Virus record (IMG/VR): IMGVR_UViG_3300034683_000142
Location: 34,885 to 98,884 of that record
Reading direction: 5' to 3' (one strand)
Source: a virus
DNA length: 64,000 nt
This document shows positions 62,299 to 64,000 of this stretch, one piece after another. The notes under the pieces are model-generated. The model saw nothing but the letters and a program-made list of their open reading frames with translations. It was not told where the DNA came from and searched no databases. The first letter of the stretch is position 1. The number at the start of each line of letters is the position of its first letter. The position numbers and the translations under genes were made by a program.

Positions 62299-63445
62299 CG
62301 TGAATGCTTTTTATCACTCACTTCTATATGTCACCATATAGTTCAGCATATATTTTCATCCTAAAGATTAGGATGTAGAGCTCTCGTGGGTATATTATAT
62401 TCTCAATTAAGAGGTTCAATACCTATGCGTTGCATTACTAAATAACTTTTAAATTACTTAGTTAACTCAATGTCATCTTTGTAAAATACATCTTTTTTTC
62501 TACTTAAATAAATAGTACTATCATCGTAGAGAAATTTTTTAAACTTTTCTAAAGAATCTTTTTTTGATACAAATAATCTATACATATCTTTGTAAGATGT
62601 AGAATATTCATCAGATAAAGGTTTTCTCATTACCTTACCAGCTCTTTTTTCTACATTTATTCTTGTGTCTATATTATAGTCATTTATAATAGTCTGTAAT
62701 TTAATAAGGAAATTTTCATTTATAGAAGCTATATTAGCTTTTAAATATTTTCTATCATAAAATACAGTACCATCACCATCGAAATAACCTCTAATAAAAT
62801 GTCTTAATAGAGATTCTTCCATTTCAGGTATTTCTAGTTCTTTATAAGTTTTTTCATATACACATCCTAAATTTATTAAGTTTTTACAGAATAAACTGGA
62901 ACTAATTTTTAAAATAATAGAATTTCCATTTACTATTATATCTTGTTCAGGACATATATAATCTTTTATTTTTTCTAACAATGCTCTATCACTTTCTGCA
63001 TTTTTTAGTTTTATACAGGCTTGATCTTGATGTGTAATACATCCATCAGAATACCAAAAACCAACAATATAGGCTTCAATTTCATTATTAATAGATTTAG
63101 CATCTCATAATAATTCTTTTCTACTAGTTCTTTTTGGATTTTCTACTTTACTAGTTAAACCATACTTTTTAAAGTGATATGATGCAGAAAAGTTATACTT
63201 CTCTCCGATTTGTTTTTGTGTATAATTTCCTTCCTTGTATTCTTTATACACTTCTTTTACTTTTTCTTCTGTTCACATAATTTTTATTTTTGAATTAAAC
63301 ATATTACAAAAATATAAAAATCTGTGGTCAAAAATGTATAAAATACAATTTATTTAAAATAATACACTGTGATGTATTTCAAAGGTTTCCTTTGATTTAG
63401 CTCTATTTTCACTTATATATTACTATATAAGGGGGCTAATAGTTT
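62299..63445 (-). mobile_element. Self-splicing (probably group I) intron in the helicase gene
   Basis: About 1147 nt. Exon 1 would end GGGGT, which pairs with GCCCC ten bases into the intron (P1, U.G at the site). The 3' boundary is placed after ...TTCACG by frame only; P10 is weak, so it may be off by a few bases. The last 150 nt hold hairpins ATCCTAATCTTTAGGAT and CTATAT/ATATAG and a closing stem near the 3' end, but not the clear P-Q-R-S set of the two nrdJ introns, so the subgroup is open. It carries an endonuclease gene. It interrupts the gene right after Walker B (VAIIDHMG). Confidence 0.75.
62454..63278 (-). CDS. LAGLIDADG homing endonuclease in the helicase intron (274 aa, two TGA=Trp)
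   Basis: From ATG 63278 the frame contains TGA at codon 2 and at codon 58 (63105-63107). Read as Trp it gives a helix-turn-helix-like N-terminus (VKEVYKEYKEGNYTQKQIGE), then EAYIVGFWYSDGCIT and HFIRGYFDGDGTV, the paired LAGLIDADG motifs. With TGA as stop, only a piece lacking the first motif would remain. It targets intronless copies of the helicase gene. The C-terminus is LSRKKDVFYKDDIELTK. Confidence 0.85.
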
Positions 63446-64000
63446 ACCCCATATGATCGATTATAGCTACTTTATATTCTTCTATATCATTTTCTACATA
63501 ATCTTCTTTATGTTCATTGATAGGAATAAAAGTACCAAATCTTTTTAGCCAATCTTTTAATGTGCCATATATATAATTAGGAGATAAGGGTCTATCATAT
63601 ATAGTAAGGGTATTTTCCAGTTTATTTAAAAATGGAACACATTTATTTACTATTTTGAGTTTATCATCACTAATAGGCTTAGTTAATGATAATATTTCTT
63701 CAAAAGTGATAACTACATGATACTCATCATATATATATCTAGATAATAATTTTGCATATAATACTTCAGAAGCCATTTCAAAAGAGTAATATAAAATATT
63801 AACTTTTCTACTTCCAGCATTTTTAATAAGATTATATACAAATATATCTAATCCAAAACTTGTCTTTCCTCCAGAAGTATCGGCTCCTATTGTATATATA
63901 TATCTTCTCTGAATACCATAAAGAACTTTATCTATAGCAGGTAATCCCATAGAAATACCTATATTCTTTCCAGACCTACCATCTTCTATTTGTTTTAGTA
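63446..64000 (-). CDS. DnaB-type replicative helicase, exon 1 (5' end outside window)
   Basis: The frame is open to the window edge: RSGKNIGISMGLPAIDKVLY then TIGADTSGGKTSFGLD (Walker A GADTSGGKT), LYYSFEMASEVLYAKLLSRY (motif H1a SxEM) and YKVAIIDHMG (Walker B) up to the intron. The order is that of the C-terminal RecA-like domain of DnaB-family helicases. It unwinds the replication fork with the primase encoded downstream. The N-terminal domain lies beyond base 64000. Confidence 0.88.

Noticed and set aside
1-64000. TAG reassigned to Gln, as in other crAss-like phages
   Set aside because: TAG ends genes at 4868, 1174 and 41609 at expected positions, and no gene requires TAG read-through.

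Overview
The window looks like about a third to a half of a large, AT-rich, crAss-like phage (order Crassvirales) of a Bacteroidales-type host. The evidence is gene content and layout: a plus-strand block of virion proteins that ends in four giant proteins, one of which carries the DFDxD metal-binding motif of the crAss-like virion RNA polymerase; a converging minus-strand block of DNA-metabolism genes (DnaB-type helicase, primase, P-loop ATPase, RecB/Cas4-like nuclease, AAA+ ATPase, ribonucleotide reductase, dUTPase, ThyX, ligase); and one Bacteroidetes-style TAnnTTTG promoter. Terminase, portal and major capsid genes are not in the window.

TGA is read as tryptophan (as in code 4); TAA and TAG stay as stops. 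With TGA as a stop, the plus strand looks like dozens of short fragments. With TGA as Trp it resolves into uninterrupted genes, and TGA falls on conserved Trp positions, for example in the RNase H motif WVRGHSG (TGA at 27528). The minus-strand genes use TGG almost only. There TGA appears in two homing endonucleases, one nuclease gene and one ambiguous gene junction.

Layout. 1-4868: 3' end of a tail-fibre-like gene, small genes, a structural protein, and a lysozyme-like transglycosylase fused to a DUF192 domain. 4875-4915: terminator. 4927-11072: two large structural or cargo proteins (1415 and 632 aa). 11062-38692: four giant proteins, almost certainly co-translated because each start overlaps or nearly abuts the previous stop: 3028 aa with an SF1-helicase-like domain, 3492 aa with the RNA polymerase core plus RNase H and SLOG-like domains, 1140 aa with an HExxH metallopeptidase motif, and 1546 aa with a C-terminal hydrophobic segment. 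38693-39182: two strong terminators and a tRNA-like locus at the convergence point. 39183-64000, minus strand: nucleotide metabolism and replication, with small unknown genes and a four-copy tandem paralogue family.

Three self-splicing introns with LAGLIDADG homing endonucleases interrupt the most conserved sites of essential genes. Two lie in the class II ribonucleotide reductase, one of them directly after the active-site NPCG. One lies in the DnaB-type helicase at Walker B. For the two reductase introns, the P1 and P10 pairings that define the splice sites can be read from the sequence, so both are group I with well-placed boundaries. In the first, the endonuclease gene sits in the P1 loop and reads through the whole catalytic core.

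How it fits together: the giant proteins are probably packaged and injected with the DNA, and the polymerase then transcribes the early minus-strand genes. Those make nucleotides and replicate the genome. The TGA-rich late genes can be translated fully only when TGA is decoded as Trp, which could act as a timing control.
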